Position numbers and translations under genes: made by a program. The notes beneath the pieces were generated by a model, which worked only from the letters and a program-made list of their open reading frames with translations, did no database searches and had not been told where the DNA came from. From NCBI RefSeq assembly GCF_006783905.1, contig NZ_VFPE01000002.1:248001-312000 (forward strand): 64,000 nt of DNA, in the 5' to 3' direction. This document shows positions 7,543 to 17,169 of this stretch, one piece after another (positions within the stretch are counted from its first letter, which is position 1; each line of letters starts with the position of its first letter). The DNA comes from Microbacterium kyungheense (GTDB taxonomy: Bacteria > Actinomycetota > Actinomycetes > Actinomycetales > Microbacteriaceae).

Positions 7543-7743
7543 TCAGGGGCGCTGTCCGCCGCCTCCACCGGGTCCGGCGCCCATGCCGCCTCCCATGCCA
7601 CCGCCGGCCACGTTGGAGCCCTCGGTGACGGTGGCAGCTGTCGTGCCGTTGACGGCCACGCTGTACGAGCCGCCGTCGGTCAGCGCCGGCCCGCTGTAGA
7701 ACACCGCGCGGAAGTCGCGCCCGGCCTCGAACGTCGTGTCCAT
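7543..7743 (-). pseudogene. Possible C-terminal remnant of a carbohydrate-binding domain protein
   Basis: The 66-residue frame reads VFYSGPALTDGGSYSVAVNG and then a Gly-Met-rich tail (GGGMGGGMGAGPGGGG). The pattern of a hydrophobic strand, S-P-x-L, GGSYSV and a Gly-rich end resembles the C-terminus of large secreted proteins with a DUF4353-like carbohydrate-binding domain. Nothing of the expected several-hundred-residue body is present upstream, so I read it as the remnant of a deletion. A short independent protein is possible but less likely. Confidence 0.4.
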
Positions 7744-7902
7744 GCTTCATGGGTACGGGCCGCACTTACGACGGGTCTTGCCGCCTTCTATGAGGCAGCC
7801 CGGCGAAGAATCCTTATCGGATCAGAAAGTTCCGTGGTTTTCTGAGCCGTGTCGGGTGACTTACGTGGCGTACCGACGCGACGGTCTGACATCGTGGCAC
7901 GC

Positions 7903-9456
7903 ATGACCCGCATTGGCATCGTCGCCGAAGCGCCCGGAGAGAACCGGGTGGCCGCGACCCCCACCACCGTTCCCAAACTCATCGCCCTGGGCTATGACGT
8001 CGTCGTCGAAGCCGGGGCGGGGGCGGCGTCGTCGTTCCCGGATGCCGCCTACGCAGCATCCGGAGCCGTCGTGGTGGATGCGGCCACGGCCTGGGCGTCA
8101 CCGGTGGTGCTCAAGGTGAACGCGCCGACGCCGGCCGAGATCGACCGTCTCGCCGACGGGGCGACCGTCGTCGCGATGCTGAGCCCCGCACTGCGACCGG
8201 ACCTCGTCGACGCGCTCGCGACACGAGGCATCACCGCCGTGGCGCTCGACGCGGTGCCGCGCATCTCGCGCGCGCAGTCGATGGACGTGCTGAGCTCGAT
8301 GGCCAACATCGCCGGCTACCGCGCGGTCGTCGAAGCCGCGCACGAATTCGGGCGGTTCTTCACCGGGCAGGTCACGGCCGCCGGCAAGGTGCCGCCGGCC
8401 AAGGTGCTCGTGGCGGGCGCCGGCGTGGCGGGCCTGGCGGCGATCGGCGCCGCGTCGAGCCTGGGCGCGATCGTCCGCGCGACCGACCCGCGCCCGGAGG
8501 TCGCCGACCAGGTGGCGTCGATCGGCGGCCAGTACCTGGAGGTGGTCGTCCCCGACGAGAATAAGCAGGTGTCGGCCGACGGCTATGCGAAGGCCACGAG
8601 CGAGGCGTACGACCGGCGGGCGGCCGAGATCTACTCGGAGCAGGCGGCCGACGTCGACATCATCATCACGACGGCGCTCATCCCCGGGCGTCCCGCACCT
8701 CGCCTCATCACCGCCGCAGACGTGGCGCGCATGAAGCCGGGGAGCGTCATCGTCGACATGGCGGCCGGTCAGGGCGGCAACGTCGCGGGCTCGATCGCGG
8801 GGGAGCGGGTCGTGACCGACAACGGCGTCGTGATCCTCGGGTACACCGATCTGGCCGGACGACTCCCGCAGCAGGCGTCCCAGCTGTTCGCGACGAACCT
8901 CGTCAACCTGCTGAAGCTGCTGACACCCCGCAAGGACGGTGTGCTCACGCTCGACTTCGACGACGTCGTGCAGCGCACGGCCACCGTCGTCCGCGACGGC
9001 GAGGTGACGTGGCCGCCGCCGCCCGTCCAGGTGTCGGCCGCCCCCGCCGCGGCATCCGCGCCCGTGCAGGCGTCGTCTGTCCCCGCCGCACGCGCCCCGA
9101 TGTCGGCGGGTGCGCGCACGGCGCTCATCGCCGCGGGGATCGCCGCGCTCTTCGCCGTATGCGCGTTCGCGCCACCACCCCTGCCGCAGCACTTCCTGGT
9201 GCTCACGCTTGCCGTCGTCGTCGGCTTCTACGTCATCGGGCACGTCGCGCACGCCCTGCACACCCCGCTGATGAGCGTCACCAACGCCATCTCGGGGATC
9301 ATCGTGGTCGGCGCCATGGTGCAGATCACGGCGCCCGACCTCACGGTGCAGATCCTCGCGGCCGTCGCGGTGCTGCTGGCGAGCATCAACATCTTCGGCG
9401 GCTTCGCCGTCACGCGTCGCATGCTCGCCATGTTCCGGAAGGGTGAGGCCCGATGA
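7903..9456 (+). CDS. pntA: NAD(P) transhydrogenase subunit alpha
   Basis: The 517-residue protein begins with the NAD-binding dI domain ([21 protein letters not shown]; a Rossmann segment with [48 protein letters not shown]). After an Ala/Pro linker it ends in membrane helices (about 420-515). So the alpha subunit is in one piece, as in E. coli, rather than split into A1 and A2. With PntB it couples proton flow to hydride transfer between NADH and NADP+. The ATG at 7903 was chosen because the protein begins TRIGI there. The gene overlaps pntB by four bases (ATGA). Confidence 0.95.
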   Translation: MTRIGIVAEAPGENRVAATPTTVPKLIALGYDVVVEAGAGAASSFPDAAYAASGAVVVDAATAWASPVVLKVNAPTPAEIDRLADGATVVAMLSPALRPDLVDALATRGITAVALDAVPRISRAQSMDVLSSMANIAGYRAVVEAAHEFGRFFTGQVTAAGKVPPAKVLVAGAGVAGLAAIGAASSLGAIVRATDPRPEVADQVASIGGQYLEVVVPDENKQVSADGYAKATSEAYDRRAAEIYSEQAADVDIIITTALIPGRPAPRLITAADVARMKPGSVIVDMAAGQGGNVAGSIAGERVVTDNGVVILGYTDLAGRLPQQASQLFATNLVNLLKLLTPRKDGVLTLDFDDVVQRTATVVRDGEVTWPPPPVQVSAAPAAASAPVQASSVPAARAPMSAGARTALIAAGIAALFAVCAFAPPPLPQHFLVLTLAVVVGFYVIGHVAHALHTPLMSVTNAISGIIVVGAMVQITAPDLTVQILAAVAVLLASINIFGGFAVTRRMLAMFRKGEAR

Positions 9457-10874
9457 TCGCGGTCGCGGGTGCCGTCGCCGCGGCGGCCTACGTCGTCGCG
9501 GCCCTGCTGTTCATCCTGAGCCTCGCCGGACTCAGCAAGCACGAGACCAGCCGCCGCGGGGTGACCTTCGGCATCGTCGGAATGATCGTCGCGCTCGTGG
9601 CGACGGTGTGGCTCACCGCCGCCGGCGCGTGGGGCACCCCGCAGGGCGCGACGGGGCTCGTCCTGCTCGTGGTGGCCGTCGTCGTGGGCGGTGCGATCGG
9701 ACTGTGGCGTGCGCGCGTCGTCGAGATGACCGGGATGCCGGAGCTCATCGCCCTGCTGCACTCGTTCGTCGGACTCGCCGCGGTGCTGGTCGGCTGGAAC
9801 GGCGCTCTGTACGACGCCGGACTCGACGGTGCCCTCGCCGACATCCACCATGCGGAGGTGTTCATCGGGGTCTTCATCGGCGGCGTGACCTTCACGGGCT
9901 CGATCGTGGCGTTCCTGAAGCTGTCGGCCCGCATTTCGTCGCGACCGCTCATGCTTCCCGGCAAGAACGTGCTCAATGTCGGTGCGCTCGTCGTGTTCGT
10001 CGCCCTGACCGTCTGGTACGTCCTCACGCCCGAGCTGTGGCTGCTCGTGCTCGTGACCGTCCTGGCGCTGGCGCTCGGCTGGCATCTGGTCGCCTCCATC
10101 GGCGGCGGCGACATGCCCGTCGTCGTCTCGATGCTCAACAGCTACTCCGGGTGGGCCGCGGCGGCGGCCGGCTTCCTGCTGAACAACGACCTGCTGATCG
10201 TCACGGGAGCGCTGGTGGGCTCGTCAGGCGCCTACCTGAGCTACATCATGTGCAAGGCCATGAACCGCTCGTTCCTGTCGGTCATCGCGGGCGGCTTCGG
10301 CATCGAGGCGCCGAAGGGCGGCGACGAGCAGCAGGGCGAGCACCGCGAGATCGACGCGGCGAGCGCCGCCGATCTGCTCGCGGCAGCCGGCACCGTCGTC
10401 ATCACGCCGGGGTACGGCATGGCCGTCGCACAGGCGCAGCACGGTGTCGCCGACCTCGTGCAGAAGCTGCGCGAGCGCGGCGTCGACGTGCGGTTCGGCA
10501 TCCATCCCGTCGCCGGTCGTCTGCCGGGACACATGAACGTGCTGCTGGCCGAGGCGAAGGTGCCGTACGACATCGTGCTCGAGATGGACGAGATCAACGA
10601 CGACCTCGCCCGGACGGACGTCGTGTTGGTCATCGGTGCGAACGACACGGTCAATCCGGCGGCCGCCGAAGACCCGTCGAGCCCGATCGCCGGAATGCCC
10701 GTGCTGCGGGTGTGGGAGGCGTCGAATGTGATCGTCTTCAAGCGCTCGATGGCCTCGGGATATGCGGGCGTCGCGAATCCGCTCTTCTTCCGTGACAACA
10801 CGCAGATGCTCTTCGGCGACGCGAAAGACAAAGTCGACGAGATTCTCATGCAGCTCTCACGGATTTCCGTCTGA
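9453..10874 (+). CDS. pntB: NAD(P) transhydrogenase subunit beta
   Basis: The 473-residue protein has about eight or nine membrane segments in its first 270 residues (including [18 protein letters not shown] and [17 protein letters not shown]). The NADP-binding dIII domain follows (about 300-473), with [50 protein letters not shown] and [16 protein letters not shown]. It is full length and translationally coupled to pntA. A strong terminator follows directly, so pntAB is a two-gene unit. It is probably an important NADPH source or sink. Confidence 0.96.
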   Translation: MIAVAGAVAAAAYVVAALLFILSLAGLSKHETSRRGVTFGIVGMIVALVATVWLTAAGAWGTPQGATGLVLLVVAVVVGGAIGLWRARVVEMTGMPELIALLHSFVGLAAVLVGWNGALYDAGLDGALADIHHAEVFIGVFIGGVTFTGSIVAFLKLSARISSRPLMLPGKNVLNVGALVVFVALTVWYVLTPELWLLVLVTVLALALGWHLVASIGGGDMPVVVSMLNSYSGWAAAAAGFLLNNDLLIVTGALVGSSGAYLSYIMCKAMNRSFLSVIAGGFGIEAPKGGDEQQGEHREIDAASAADLLAAAGTVVITPGYGMAVAQAQHGVADLVQKLRERGVDVRFGIHPVAGRLPGHMNVLLAEAKVPYDIVLEMDEINDDLARTDVVLVIGANDTVNPAAAEDPSSPIAGMPVLRVWEASNVIVFKRSMASGYAGVANPLFFRDNTQMLFGDAKDKVDEILMQLSRISV

Positions 10875-10885
10875 GACGGAGAACA

Positions 10886-10925
10886 AAAGGCCCTCACGGC
10901 GATGCTGATCGCCGTGAGGGCCTTT
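10886..10925. terminator. Strong bidirectional terminator after pntB
   Basis: An 18-bp perfect stem (10886-10903 with 10908-10925) surrounds the loop GCTG. Its outer end is AAA and TTT on the two sides, so it can act in both directions. It separates pntB from lsr2, whose stop is about 13 bp away on the other strand. Confidence 0.9.
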
Positions 10926-10938
10926 CGTCGGATATCGG

Positions 10939-11289
10939 TCAGTGCGCTGCGTCGTAAGCGTCGAGAATGGATGCCGGAACCCTGCCCCGCTCCGACACCT
11001 TGAAGCCGTTCGCCTTGGCCCACTCCCGGACGACGCCGAGGTCGCGCTGACCCGCGCGGCGGCGGCCTGCGGCAGCGGGGGCGGGAGCGGTGGAGCGCCC
11101 GGAGCTCACGCGCCGGCCGGCGGAGGTGTAGGCCGAGAGGGCGTCTCGCAGTGCGGCGGCATTCTCAGCCGAGAGGTCGATCTCATATGCGATGCCGTCC
11201 AGCGAGAAAAGGATGGTCTCGCCGTCGCCGACTTCGAGGACGGTGCCGTCGATGTCGTCGACGAGCTGATGGATGATTTTACGGGCCAT
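10939..11289 (-). CDS. lsr2: Lsr2-family nucleoid-associated protein
   Basis: The 116-residue protein has the Lsr2 layout. The N-terminal dimerisation half is MARKIIHQLVDDIDGT, then ISFSLDGIAYEIDL-like residues, then LSAENAAALRDALSAY. An Ala/Arg linker follows. The C-terminal DNA-binding domain (about 80-116) is LGVVREWAKANGFKVSERGRVP, with the RGR minor-groove loop. Lsr2 binds AT-rich DNA and silences horizontally acquired genes in actinobacteria. I took the ATG at 11289, where family members begin, over a TTG two codons upstream. It shares the pntB terminator in the opposite direction. Confidence 0.95.
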   Translation of the reverse strand: MARKIIHQLVDDIDGTVLEVGDGETILFSLDGIAYEIDLSAENAAALRDALSAYTSAGRRVSSGRSTAPAPAAAGRRRAGQRDLGVVREWAKANGFKVSERGRVPASILDAYDAAH

Positions 11290-11370
11290 AAGCAATCACA
11301 TTACGCAGGGCAATTGCATGGTGGCAAACAATTCGCCGGGACGCGCCGACAATAGGCGCGCGCAATGGTG

Positions 11371-12294
11371 TCAGGGAAGGATTCCGGCCCGGCGCGCCAT
11401 GACGACGGCGGCATGCCGGGTCGACGCATCGAGTTTCGCCATCGCGGACTGCAGGTACGACTTGACCGTTCCTTCTTTGAGGTCCAGCGCTGTGGCGATC
11501 TCGGCGTTGGTCGAGCCCAGCGCGGCGCAGGCCAGGACGTCGAGCTCTCGGGGGGACAGCCGCACATCGAGCTCCACCGACTGCTCGGCGGGATCCTGCG
11601 AAAGGGCGGCCAGGCGATGCTCGAGGCGATCGAGTCGCGCGCGGACGGCCGGATCGGCCACGATCGCCGAGATGCTGCGCAGCTCGGCATACGTCTCGCG
11701 CAGCCCTTCCCGCGTCGCGGCCGGAAGGGTCGCAGGTGCCGCAGCGCCACGGTTGCGCGTCAGCCGGCGCTGCACCTCGTCACGGATGCGCAGCTCGCTC
11801 GACAGCTCGTCGGCCACCGCGAACGCGGGCCGCGCGACGACGTCGCCCACGGGCGCTTCGGCCCACGACCCGCAGTAGATGACGCCGCGGGCGCGGCCCG
11901 TCACCATGATCGGGACGGCGAACAGCGTCGCGATGCCCTCGCCGAGCACGGCACGGTCGTAGTCGTGGGTGATGCTGCGGGCCGAGCGGTAGTCGATGGC
12001 GAGGCGCGGTCGCTGCTCGATGAGCGCACGGCCGCCCAGACCGCGGGCGGCCTCGACGACGAGGCCGTCGAGGCTGTGGGTGCGTGCGCCATGGATCGAC
12101 GTGACATGGATCGCGCCGTCGAGGACGAGGCCGCCGAACGCGACGGGGAATCGTGTGCGTCGCACGAGCTCGGCCACAGCATGGTCGAGGGCCTGTGCGT
12201 CGCTCAGGTCGTCGTCGGGTGCGCCGAAGGCAGCACGGACCCCCGCTCGAGCGCTCTCGGGGCCCGGTGCCTGGTGTGGGAGGGACGCGCCCAC
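11371..12294 (-). CDS. GAF-domain LuxR-type transcriptional regulator
   Basis: The 307-residue protein has a GAF-like sensory domain in its first 170 residues (FGGLVLDGAIHVTSIHG, then ATLFAVPIMVTGRARGVIY), a helical linker, and a LuxR helix-turn-helix at about 245-305 (LSPRELDVLACAALGSTNAE, IATALDLKEGTVKSYLQSAM). The layout resembles RamA, the corynebacterial regulator of acetate metabolism, but orthology cannot be claimed by eye. The GTG at 12294 is the only good start. It stands alone between lsr2 and the MGMT-like gene, so neighbours do not reveal its targets. Confidence 0.8.
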   Translation of the reverse strand: MGASLPHQAPGPESARAGVRAAFGAPDDDLSDAQALDHAVAELVRRTRFPVAFGGLVLDGAIHVTSIHGARTHSLDGLVVEAARGLGGRALIEQRPRLAIDYRSARSITHDYDRAVLGEGIATLFAVPIMVTGRARGVIYCGSWAEAPVGDVVARPAFAVADELSSELRIRDEVQRRLTRNRGAAAPATLPAATREGLRETYAELRSISAIVADPAVRARLDRLEHRLAALSQDPAEQSVELDVRLSPRELDVLACAALGSTNAEIATALDLKEGTVKSYLQSAMAKLDASTRHAAVVMARRAGILP

Positions 12295-12425
12295 GACTAC
12301 CTACTTCCGGGTGACGGCGTCCTCGCCGCCGGTTTTCGTAGCGTCGACCCTATCACCGGGCGCTCCCACGGGGGCGGGGGAAGGGCGGGGCCCAGGCGCT
12401 GCCTCGGCCCCGCGACGCGGGCGGC

Positions 12426-13031
12426 CTACACGCCCGCGGTCTGCGCATCCTGCGCACCCGGCGGGGCGCTGGGGATGCTCGGTCTGCTTTCGAGCTCGAT
12501 GAGGAAGCGCTTGATGTCGGGCCGCCCCCCGTACTCGCCGAGCGACCCGTCGGCGCGCACCACGCGATGCACGGGGACGACGATCGAGAACGGTGTGGTG
12601 GCGCACGCGGTGCCCACCGCACGTGCGGCCCGGGCCACTCCGGCGGCGATGGCCACTTCGCCGTAGCCCGCGGTCTCGCCGTAGGGGATGTCGCAGACGG
12701 CCTCGAGCGCGGCGCGCGTGAACCCGCGCACGAGGCGCCAGTCCAGCGGGAGGTCGAAGTGCGTGCGGGTGCCGTCGAAGTACTCGTCGAGCTGCGTCTC
12801 GGCCGCGTCGAACGGGTCGGGCTCGACATCGGTCGCACGGCTGTCTTCGGCATCCTCTCCGATATCGGGGACAGGGACGGCGCGCAGCTGCAGCGAGACG
12901 CGCTCGATCTCGTTGTCGAGCGGGCCGTCGAAGGGATGCAGCGTCACGATGCCGTCGTCGGTGACGACGATGAGGATGTCGCCGATGGGCGACGGGTGGA
13001 CGCGGTAGCGGGGCGGATCCGTCGTGGTCAT
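12426..13031 (-). CDS. MGMT/Ogt-family protein without the catalytic cysteine (alkyltransferase-like)
   Basis: The 201-residue protein aligns by eye with O6-alkylguanine-DNA alkyltransferases: a FDLPLDWRL-type N-terminal domain, helix FTRAALEAVCDIPYGETAGY, RAVG at 137-140, and the active-site strand IVVPVHRVVR. The invariant PCHR motif is PVHR here: Val154, codon GTG at 12570-12572 on the minus strand. The usual Asn of the NP segment just before it is also changed (TTP). It cannot accept an alkyl group on cysteine. Alkyltransferase-like proteins (Trp or Ala in place of Cys) bind lesions and hand them to nucleotide excision repair, so that is the likely role. Confidence 0.85.
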   Translation of the reverse strand: MTTTDPPRYRVHPSPIGDILIVVTDDGIVTLHPFDGPLDNEIERVSLQLRAVPVPDIGEDAEDSRATDVEPDPFDAAETQLDEYFDGTRTHFDLPLDWRLVRGFTRAALEAVCDIPYGETAGYGEVAIAAGVARAARAVGTACATTPFSIVVPVHRVVRADGSLGEYGGRPDIKRFLIELESRPSIPSAPPGAQDAQTAGV

Positions 13032-13237
13032 GCGACCATCCTTGCGCTCGGGGACCCGCTCACAGCCGGCGGGATCGCGGACTGTGGGAAACCGGCGGCT
13101 GTCGCGGAGAAGCTGCATACGGGGGAGGAGGGGAGGCCCCGCCGGCCGCCCAATACCGCGAAACTCAGGTCCATTGCAAGTGCCCTGTGCGTGCTCCGCT
13201 TAGGGTGGCTCGTGTGTGGCGAGCAGAGCGGAGCGCC

Positions 13238-16200
13238 GTGTTGGGCGCAGAAGACGCCGAACGCGGGTCGGTCGTGACCCCCGGCGATCTCGGCCTCGCC
13301 GAACCCGACGTGACGGTCGTCCACGTCGCCGAACCGGAGCGCGACCGCCTGCGACTGCAGTCGGCGGCGCTCGGCGGCCGCTCCACGCTGCAGCACTTCA
13401 TCGACGGCCAGGATGCGGCGATCGAGATCACCAAGGCGCACCCCGGCAGTCTGCCGCAGTTCATCACCGGCAGGTCGACGCTGCTGTCGAACCTGTTCCG
13501 CGACGAGGTCGCGCTGCGCGGCGCGCGGCTGGCCGCCGAGCGCATCACCGCCAAGGACCTCGAGCTGCGCACGACGCGGGGGCTCGACACCGTCCGTCTC
13601 GCGGTCGGACTCGCCCACTGGCGGCTGGGCGGACTGGTGTGCAGCGCCCCGGTGCTGCTGCGCCCCCTGGCGATCCGCCGCCACCACGGGGACTTCGAGC
13701 TCAAGCTGCACGGCACGTTCTCGGTCAACCCCGAGCTGGTCCGCGCGATGCGGCGTCACTTCGGCATCGCGATCGACGCGGGCGGCCTCGCCGCCCTCGC
13801 GTACGAGGGCGGCGTGTTCAAGCCGCAGCCGGTCATCGACCACCTCCGAGCGCTCACGGCGTCCATCGACAGCTACGTGGTCAAACCGCGTCTGCTGGTG
13901 TCGAGCTTCGCCGACGTGGGCGGGCGCATGGCGGCGGATGCCGCGAACCTCGACCATCCCGTGCTCAACGCGCTGGCGGGCCACGTCTCGGACCGTGAGT
14001 CTCTCACCATCCGCCGTGACGGACCCGTCCCGACCAGCCCCGACCACCGCCCCCCGGCGGCGGACACCCTGCTCCTGGACGCCGACTCCGAGCAGGAGCG
14101 GGTCTTGGCGCGCATCGCCGACGGCCAGTCCCTCGTCGTCCACACCCTCCCGGGCACCGGCGGCACCCAGACGGTCATCAACACGATCGGCCAGCTGGTC
14201 CGCGCGGGCAAGAACGTGCTCGTGGTCAGTGCGCGGCGCTCCACGCTCGACGGCGTGCGGCATCGCCTCGCCGGCATCGGGCTGCCGGGGCTCGCGGTGT
14301 CGCCCGACAGGTTGCAGCGCGACCTCATCCGCGCGATCGGCCGCAACGAGAAGGCAGAGAGTCCCAAGGTCGCCGACATCGACGACGCCCTCGTGCGGCT
14401 GCGCGGCGTGCTCGGCGACTACCGCGCCGCGGTGACCGACCGGCATCCCTCGCTCGGCGTCTCGGTGCTCGACATCCTGCGCGCCCTCGCGACGCTCGCC
14501 GAGTCCGGCGTCGCGCCGGCGACGGAGGCGCGCTTCGACGAGGACGCCCTCGAGAGCCTCGCGACGACGCGCCCCGAGGCCGCGGCGAAGCTCGCGGCGG
14601 CCGCGCGACTGGGGGAGTTCCGCTTCGGCCCCGACGACTCTCCCTGGTACGGCGTGACGTTCTCGACCGTCGAAGAGGCGCGTGCCGCGCACGCCCTGGC
14701 GGGGAAGCTGCAGCGCAGCGACCTGCCCACGCTGCTCGAGCGCGGCTACGAACTGGTCGGCCAGACGCGCATGCGCCCCTTCCAGACCGTCGACGAGCTG
14801 GGCGCGTACCTGCGCCTGATGCAGGGGATCCGCGACTCCCTCGACAAGTTCAGCATGACGGTGTTCGAGCGCCCCCTGGGTGAGCTGATCCAGGCGCATG
14901 CCGCCCGCCGGGACGCGCCCGACATGACGGGGGCGAACCGCCGCAGGCTGCGGCGCCTGTCGCGGGAGTACCTGCGTCCCGGCGTCCATGTGCCCGACAT
15001 GTATGAGGCGCTGGTGCGCATCCAGCAGCAGCGCACCGAGTGGCAGCGCTACGTCGAGTCCGGGGTGACCCCCGAGGTTCCGCTCGGCCTCGGCGACGTG
15101 CAGGTCGCGTGGCACCGCGTCGAGTCCGAGCTGGGCGAGCTCGACGGCGTCCTCGGCCGCAGCGGACCTGATCGGCTCGGGGCGCTCCCCGTGAAGCAGC
15201 TCGTGCGCACCCTCGCGGGACTCGCCGCCGACTCCGACGTGTTCGACAACCTCAAGGAGCGCGCCACGCTGCGCACCGAGCTGGCAGCCCTCGGCCTCGA
15301 GCCGCTGCTGCTGGAGCTGTCGGTGCGGCATGTGCCCGAGGAGCAGGTCGCCGCCGAACTGGAGTTCGCGTGGTGGCAGTCCGCGCTCGAACTGGTGCTG
15401 CGCACCGACCGCGCCGTGCTCGGCGCCAACACCGCGGTGGTCGACCGTCTGGAGCGGGACTTCCGCCTCGTGGACGAGGCGCACGCGGCGGCATCCGGAC
15501 CGCTCCTCGCCGCACAGCTGGCCACGCAGTGGCGGATCGGCATCGTCGACCACGCCGACGAGGCCGCTGCGCTCAAGCAGGCGCTCAAGCGGGGGGCGGT
15601 GACACCGGCCGAGCTCGTCGCCGTCGCACCGACCCTGTCGCGGACGCTCGCTCCGGTGTGGCTGGCGTCGCCCTACGAGGTCCCGCGGATCCCCGAGGCG
15701 GCGGCCTTCGACGTCGTCGTGCTGGCGGATGCCGCGGCCCTGTGCCTCGCGGAGGCCGCACCCGCGCTGCGCCGGGCGACGCAGGTGGTGGCGTTCGGTG
15801 ATCCCGTGACGCAGAAGCCGACGCCCTTCGTGGTCGGCGCCGGCGTCTCGGCGCCGTCCGTGCCCGCCGCGCCGGCGGGAGAGGGCGCCGCCGACGACGA
15901 GGCGCCGTTCGATCACACCAGCGTGTTCGAGCGGCTGGCCGAGCTGTTCCCCGTCGAGACGCTGACCCGCAGCTACCGTGCGGGCGGCGAGGACCTGGCG
16001 GCCCTGGTGAACGACGCGTTCTACGGCGGCGAGCTCGTGTCGCTGCCCTGGGCGGGGTCGTACCTCGGGCGCGGCAGCCTCGCGGTGGACTACGTCGAGG
16101 GTGGCCACGGCGCCCCCGATCCCGTGACGGGCGCCGTCGAGAGTCCCGACTCCGAGGTCGCGCGCGTCGTGACGCTCGTGGTCGAGCATGCCGTGAACCG

Positions 16201-16969
16201 CGGCACCGAGTCGCTCATGGTCGTCACCGCGAGCGCGCGGCATGCCGAACGCATCCGCGGCGCCGTCGAGGCCGCGTTCGTGGGGCGCTCCGACGTCGCC
16301 GACTTCGTCTCGCGCGACACGGCGGAGCCCTTCGCCGTGCTGACGCTCGAGGAATCGGTGGCCGAGAGCCGCGATCGTGTGATCTTCTCACTGGGCTTCG
16401 GGCTCACCAAGCACGGCCGCGTGCTGAGCGACTTCGGCGACCTGTCCACGCCCGACGGCGAGCGGCTGCTCACGGTCGGCATGACGCGTGCCCGCCGGTC
16501 GATGGTCATCGTCTCGTCGATCCGCCCGTCGGCGTTCGACGACGGGCGGCTGGAGTACGGCGCGGCGACGCTGATGTCGATCCTCGGGGGCATCGCGGCG
16601 CGGTCCCGCGAGGCGCGGCTCGAGGACCTGGCCGATCCGCTGACGCGTGCGCTCGCCCGTGAGCTGCGCCGTGCCGGCCTGTCGGTCGACGTCCATTACC
16701 GCGGCCTGCTGCCGCTGGTGGCGCAGTACGACGGCAAGGCCGTCGTCGTCGAGAGCGACCCCGAGACCGTGGGCGAGTCACTGCGTGAATCGCTGCGCCT
16801 GCGACCGCAGGTGCTGCGGCGCCTCGGCTGGCACTACGTGCGCGTGCACTCGTTCGACCTGTATCGCGACCCCGCCGAGGTGGCGCAGCGGATCGCCGCG
16901 ATGCTCGGCGTGCCGCCGGATGCCCCGCGCGTCGACAATGAGACGCAGCCCATCGATGTCGTCGAATGA
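13238..16969 (+). CDS. Large superfamily 1 helicase-like ATPase with degenerate Walker A and restriction-like C-terminus
   Basis: The 1243-residue protein has the order of DNA2/NAM7-type superfamily 1 helicases: an N-terminal region, a P-loop-like segment at about 303-311 (LPGTGGTQT), NVLVVSARRSTLDGVRHRLA, a Walker B-like VVVLADAAALCLAEAAP, motif III VVAFGDPVTQKPTPF, a YRAGGEDL segment, and motifs V and VI near 1055-1095 (LTVGMTRARRSMVIVSS). The P-loop lysine is Gly309 and the DEAS motif is DAAA, so ATP hydrolysis is doubtful. The last 85 residues (VVVESDPETV, then LGWHYVRVHSFDLYRDP) look like a Vsr/PD-(D/E)XK-like fold. The GTG at 13238 has a weak GCGGAG site; starts up to 13187 are possible. 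Confidence 0.85.
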   Translation: MLGAEDAERGSVVTPGDLGLAEPDVTVVHVAEPERDRLRLQSAALGGRSTLQHFIDGQDAAIEITKAHPGSLPQFITGRSTLLSNLFRDEVALRGARLAAERITAKDLELRTTRGLDTVRLAVGLAHWRLGGLVCSAPVLLRPLAIRRHHGDFELKLHGTFSVNPELVRAMRRHFGIAIDAGGLAALAYEGGVFKPQPVIDHLRALTASIDSYVVKPRLLVSSFADVGGRMAADAANLDHPVLNALAGHVSDRESLTIRRDGPVPTSPDHRPPAADTLLLDADSEQERVLARIADGQSLVVHTLPGTGGTQTVINTIGQLVRAGKNVLVVSARRSTLDGVRHRLAGIGLPGLAVSPDRLQRDLIRAIGRNEKAESPKVADIDDALVRLRGVLGDYRAAVTDRHPSLGVSVLDILRALATLAESGVAPATEARFDEDALESLATTRPEAAAKLAAAARLGEFRFGPDDSPWYGVTFSTVEEARAAHALAGKLQRSDLPTLLERGYELVGQTRMRPFQTVDELGAYLRLMQGIRDSLDKFSMTVFERPLGELIQAHAARRDAPDMTGANRRRLRRLSREYLRPGVHVPDMYEALVRIQQQRTEWQRYVESGVTPEVPLGLGDVQVAWHRVESELGELDGVLGRSGPDRLGALPVKQLVRTLAGLAADSDVFDNLKERATLRTELAALGLEPLLLELSVRHVPEEQVAAELEFAWWQSALELVLRTDRAVLGANTAVVDRLERDFRLVDEAHAAASGPLLAAQLATQWRIGIVDHADEAAALKQALKRGAVTPAELVAVAPTLSRTLAPVWLASPYEVPRIPEAAAFDVVVLADAAALCLAEAAPALRRATQVVAFGDPVTQKPTPFVVGAGVSAPSVPAAPAGEGAADDEAPFDHTSVFERLAELFPVETLTRSYRAGGEDLAALVNDAFYGGELVSLPWAGSYLGRGSLAVDYVEGGHGAPDPVTGAVESPDSEVARVVTLVVEHAVNRGTESLMVVTASARHAERIRGAVEAAFVGRSDVADFVSRDTAEPFAVLTLEESVAESRDRVIFSLGFGLTKHGRVLSDFGDLSTPDGERLLTVGMTRARRSMVIVSSIRPSAFDDGRLEYGAATLMSILGGIAARSREARLEDLADPLTRALARELRRAGLSVDVHYRGLLPLVAQYDGKAVVVESDPETVGESLRESLRLRPQVLRRLGWHYVRVHSFDLYRDPAEVAQRIAAMLGVPPDAPRVDNETQPIDVVE

Positions 16970-17156
16970 CCGTCAGCGCGTCGAGCGGGTCGCAGGGTCA
17001 CGTCGGGCGAAGCTGACCCCTGCTCCCGGTACGACCGCCGAGCCGACGCCAGCCGATGAGTCGGTGGATGCCGCGACCGCAGGCGGCGCGGCATCCACCG
17101 ATTCCTCGGGGCCGAACGACGAGCGCATGCGCCGCGACGTCCCGCCCCACTACTGA
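16956..17156 (+). CDS. Small conserved actinobacterial protein downstream of the helicase-like gene
   Basis: The 66-residue product starts with an ATG inside the end of the helicase-like gene (14-base overlap) and ends NDERMRRDVPPHY. Small proteins ending in a similar acidic-basic stretch plus PPHY or PPHW are common in this order, as I recall. The middle is low in complexity (Ala, Thr, Ser). Its DNA contains a 12-bp inverted repeat, GGTGGATGCCGC (17063-17074) with GCGGCATCCACC (17088-17099), so part of it may have arisen from that repeat. The function is unknown. Coupled translation with the helicase-like gene is likely. Confidence 0.6.
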   Translation: MSSNDRQRVERVAGSRRAKLTPAPGTTAEPTPADESVDAATAGGAASTDSSGPNDERMRRDVPPHY

Positions 17157-17169
17157 CGCGCGACGCCCG

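Noticed and set aside
7823-7844. Inverted repeat CAGAAA/TTTCTG upstream of pntA as a terminator or operator
   Set aside because: Only six base pairs with ten bases between and no strong promoter overlap; likely chance.
13028-16243. Very long open frame (over 1000 codons) on the minus strand opposite the helicase-like gene
   Set aside because: Its residues are Arg/His/Gly/Glu-rich with no family motifs, as expected from GC-rich antisense of a real gene, while the plus strand shows clear helicase-like motifs.
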